From Palsa-504 sp963744575 (lineage in GTDB: Bacteria > Actinomycetota > Actinomycetes > Streptosporangiales > Streptosporangiaceae), in assembly GCA_963744575.1 (NCBI GenBank), contig CAVUUF010000016.1, positions 620,001 to 684,000 on the forward strand: 64,000 nt of DNA, in the 5' to 3' direction. Positions 63,144-64,000 of this stretch are shown piece after piece. The notes under the pieces are model-generated. The model did not search any database and was not told the DNA's origin. It was given only the letters and a program-made list of their open reading frames with translations. Positions within the stretch are counted from its first letter, which is position 1. Every line of letters begins with the position of its first letter. The translations under genes and the position numbers were made by a program.

Positions 63144-64000
63144 TTACCCGTCCTGTCCGTGACTACGTCGAGCATCCCGCTCCGGGTTCAGCCCGCTGAG
63201 CAACGTGTTCAGCTGCTGGTACAGGCCCGGGCCGGCGGCTACCGCCATGGACGTGCTCTCGGTCTTGCCCGCCAGCCCGCCGACCAGCGCGCCGGCCTCG
63301 CGAGCGATCAGGCCGCCGGCCGCGAAGTCCCAGTAATTCAGGCCGCGCTCGTAGAACGCGTCCAGCCGTCCGGCGGCCACCGAGCACAGGTCCACGGCGG
63401 CCGAGCCACCGCGCCTGATGTCCCGCACGTGCGGGAGCAGCGCCGCGACCACTTCGCCCTGTACCTGGCGGCGTCCCGGGTCGTACCCGAACCCGGTCCC
63501 CACCAGCGCCTGGCCGAGCGGCACCCCCGCGGTGCAGTGGAGCGCCAGCTTGGCCTCGCCGCGGTGCAGCCAGGCGCCCCCGGCCGCCACCGCGGTGAAC
63601 ACCTCGCCGTGCCGGGGAACCTCTACCACCCCGGCCACCACCACGCCGTCCACCTCGGCCGCGATGGACACCGCCCAGTCACGCAGGCCGTAGAGGTAGT
63701 TGACCGTCCCGTCCAGCGGATCGACCACCCAGCGCACCCGCCCGGGCAAGCCGCCATCGCCTCCGGCGCCGGCCTGGCCGCCCGTGGTCTGCCCGCCTTC
63801 CTCGCCGAGCACGGCATCGCCGGGGCGATGCGCGCGGATCCGGCTGGTGATCAGGGCCTCGGACCGGCGGTCCATCTCCGTCACCACGTCGGTCGGGCTC
63901 GACTTGGTCTGGACGACCTCGGGACGCTCATCGCCGCGCCAGGAAGCCAGCAGCCGGCCCGCCTCAGCGGCCGCGGCGACCGCGATCCGCAACAGCGCCG
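63144..64000 (-). CDS. suhB: Inositol monophosphatase-family protein, 5' end cut by the window
   Basis: At least 285 residues are in the window; the frame is still open at 64000, so the start lies outside. IMPase motifs are VVTEMDRRSEALITSRIRAH, the metal glutamate block LGEEGGQ, VRWVVDPLDGTVNYLYGLRD with the DPLDGT signature, and NYWDFAAGGLIAREAGALV near the C-terminus. It dephosphorylates inositol or fructose phosphates, feeding mycothiol or phosphoinositide precursors. A TTG near 63990 could be a late start. Confidence 0.9.
   Translation of the reverse strand, partial: ALLRIAVAAAAEAGRLLASWRGDERPEVVQTKSSPTDVVTEMDRRSEALITSRIRAHRPGDAVLGEEGGQTTGGQAGAGGDGGLPGRVRWVVDPLDGTVNYLYGLRDWAVSIAAEVDGVVVAGVVEVPRHGEVFTAVAAGGAWLHRGEAKLALHCTAGVPLGQALVGTGFGYDPGRRQVQGEVVAALLPHVRDIRRGGSAAVDLCSVAAGRLDAFYERGLNYWDFAAGGLIAREAGALVGGLAGKTESTSMAVAAGPGLYQQLNTLLSGLNPERDARRSHGQDG

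Overview
The window is a GC-rich chromosome segment from a filamentous-type actinobacterium. Evidence: GC-biased codon use with GTG/TTG starts, a coproporphyrin-type haem set (hemE, hemG/Y-type oxidase, hemQ), a mycothiol-type maleylpyruvate isomerase protein, several F420/flavin LLM oxidoreductases, and actinobacterial families (DUF3000, DUF3093, DUF3710, DUF4193, DUF4235). Gene order in the right two thirds (hemE, DUF3000, rnd, dxs, acn, TrmA/RumA-type methyltransferase, two trkA genes, DUF3710, dut, DUF3093, DUF4193, suhB-like) follows the order I recall from Streptomyces and related genera. A Streptosporangiales-like host is plausible; the genus cannot be set from this alone. I saw no rRNA, tRNA, CRISPR array or prophage.

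Layout. 1-0.8 kb: fragments of a LuxR-type response regulator and an MMPL transporter, apparently joined by one deletion. 0.8-5.8 kb: methylmalonate-semialdehyde dehydrogenase and a class III aminotransferase, divergent from a PucR-type regulator (probably beta-amino acid or pyrimidine breakdown), then a phosphoribosyltransferase. 5.9-8.5 kb: DinB, a PPOX protein, and a MIP18-domain/amidohydrolase open frame. 8.7-13.1 kb: a sugar-acid operon (gntR, dapA-like, ilvD/edd-like, ketoglutarate-semialdehyde dehydrogenase) whose dapA-like gene is gutted and whose regulator is shortened. 13.2-16.1 kb: an IS607 recombinase scrap abutting an AlkA scrap, an EamA exporter, an SRPBCC protein and a gutted nitrilase gene. 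16.1-20.5 kb: a putrescine/omega-amine locus (aldehyde dehydrogenase divergent from lrp-aminotransferase) and a D-amino-acid oxidase. 20.5-25.9 kb: MmcQ, a truncated LLM gene, PPOX, an intact LLM gene and a 1004-residue LuxR/ATPase regulator.

From about 26 kb the window becomes core genome: arfB, hemQ, hemG, a DUF4349 lipoprotein, hemE, a small Cys-rich protein, DUF3000, rnd, dedA, ppk with a NUDIX/phosphatase gene, fprA, dxs, an MFS transporter, a quinone oxidoreductase, a GT87-like membrane protein, a HemK-like methyltransferase, a 625-residue unknown, acn, two LLM enzymes, a Pro/Gly-rich membrane protein, a PEP-mutase-family enzyme, a mini-GntR regulator with a perfect 22-bp operator-like palindrome, the RNA methyltransferase, two TrkA subunits, DUF3710, dut, DUF3093, DUF4235, DUF4193 and a suhB-like gene cut by the right edge.

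The most notable patterns are (1) decayed genes concentrated in the first 21 kb, most retaining one or both ends with the middle or 5' part missing; (2) two related dimeric intergenic repeats at 29.9 and 57.4 kb; (3) a set of CCGAACGGGC-type intergenic hairpins; (4) an IS605/IS607 right-end-like (omega-RNA-like) hairpin between the RNA methyltransferase and trkA; and (5) an in-frame MIP18-amidohydrolase open frame that still carries an internal ribosome binding site.
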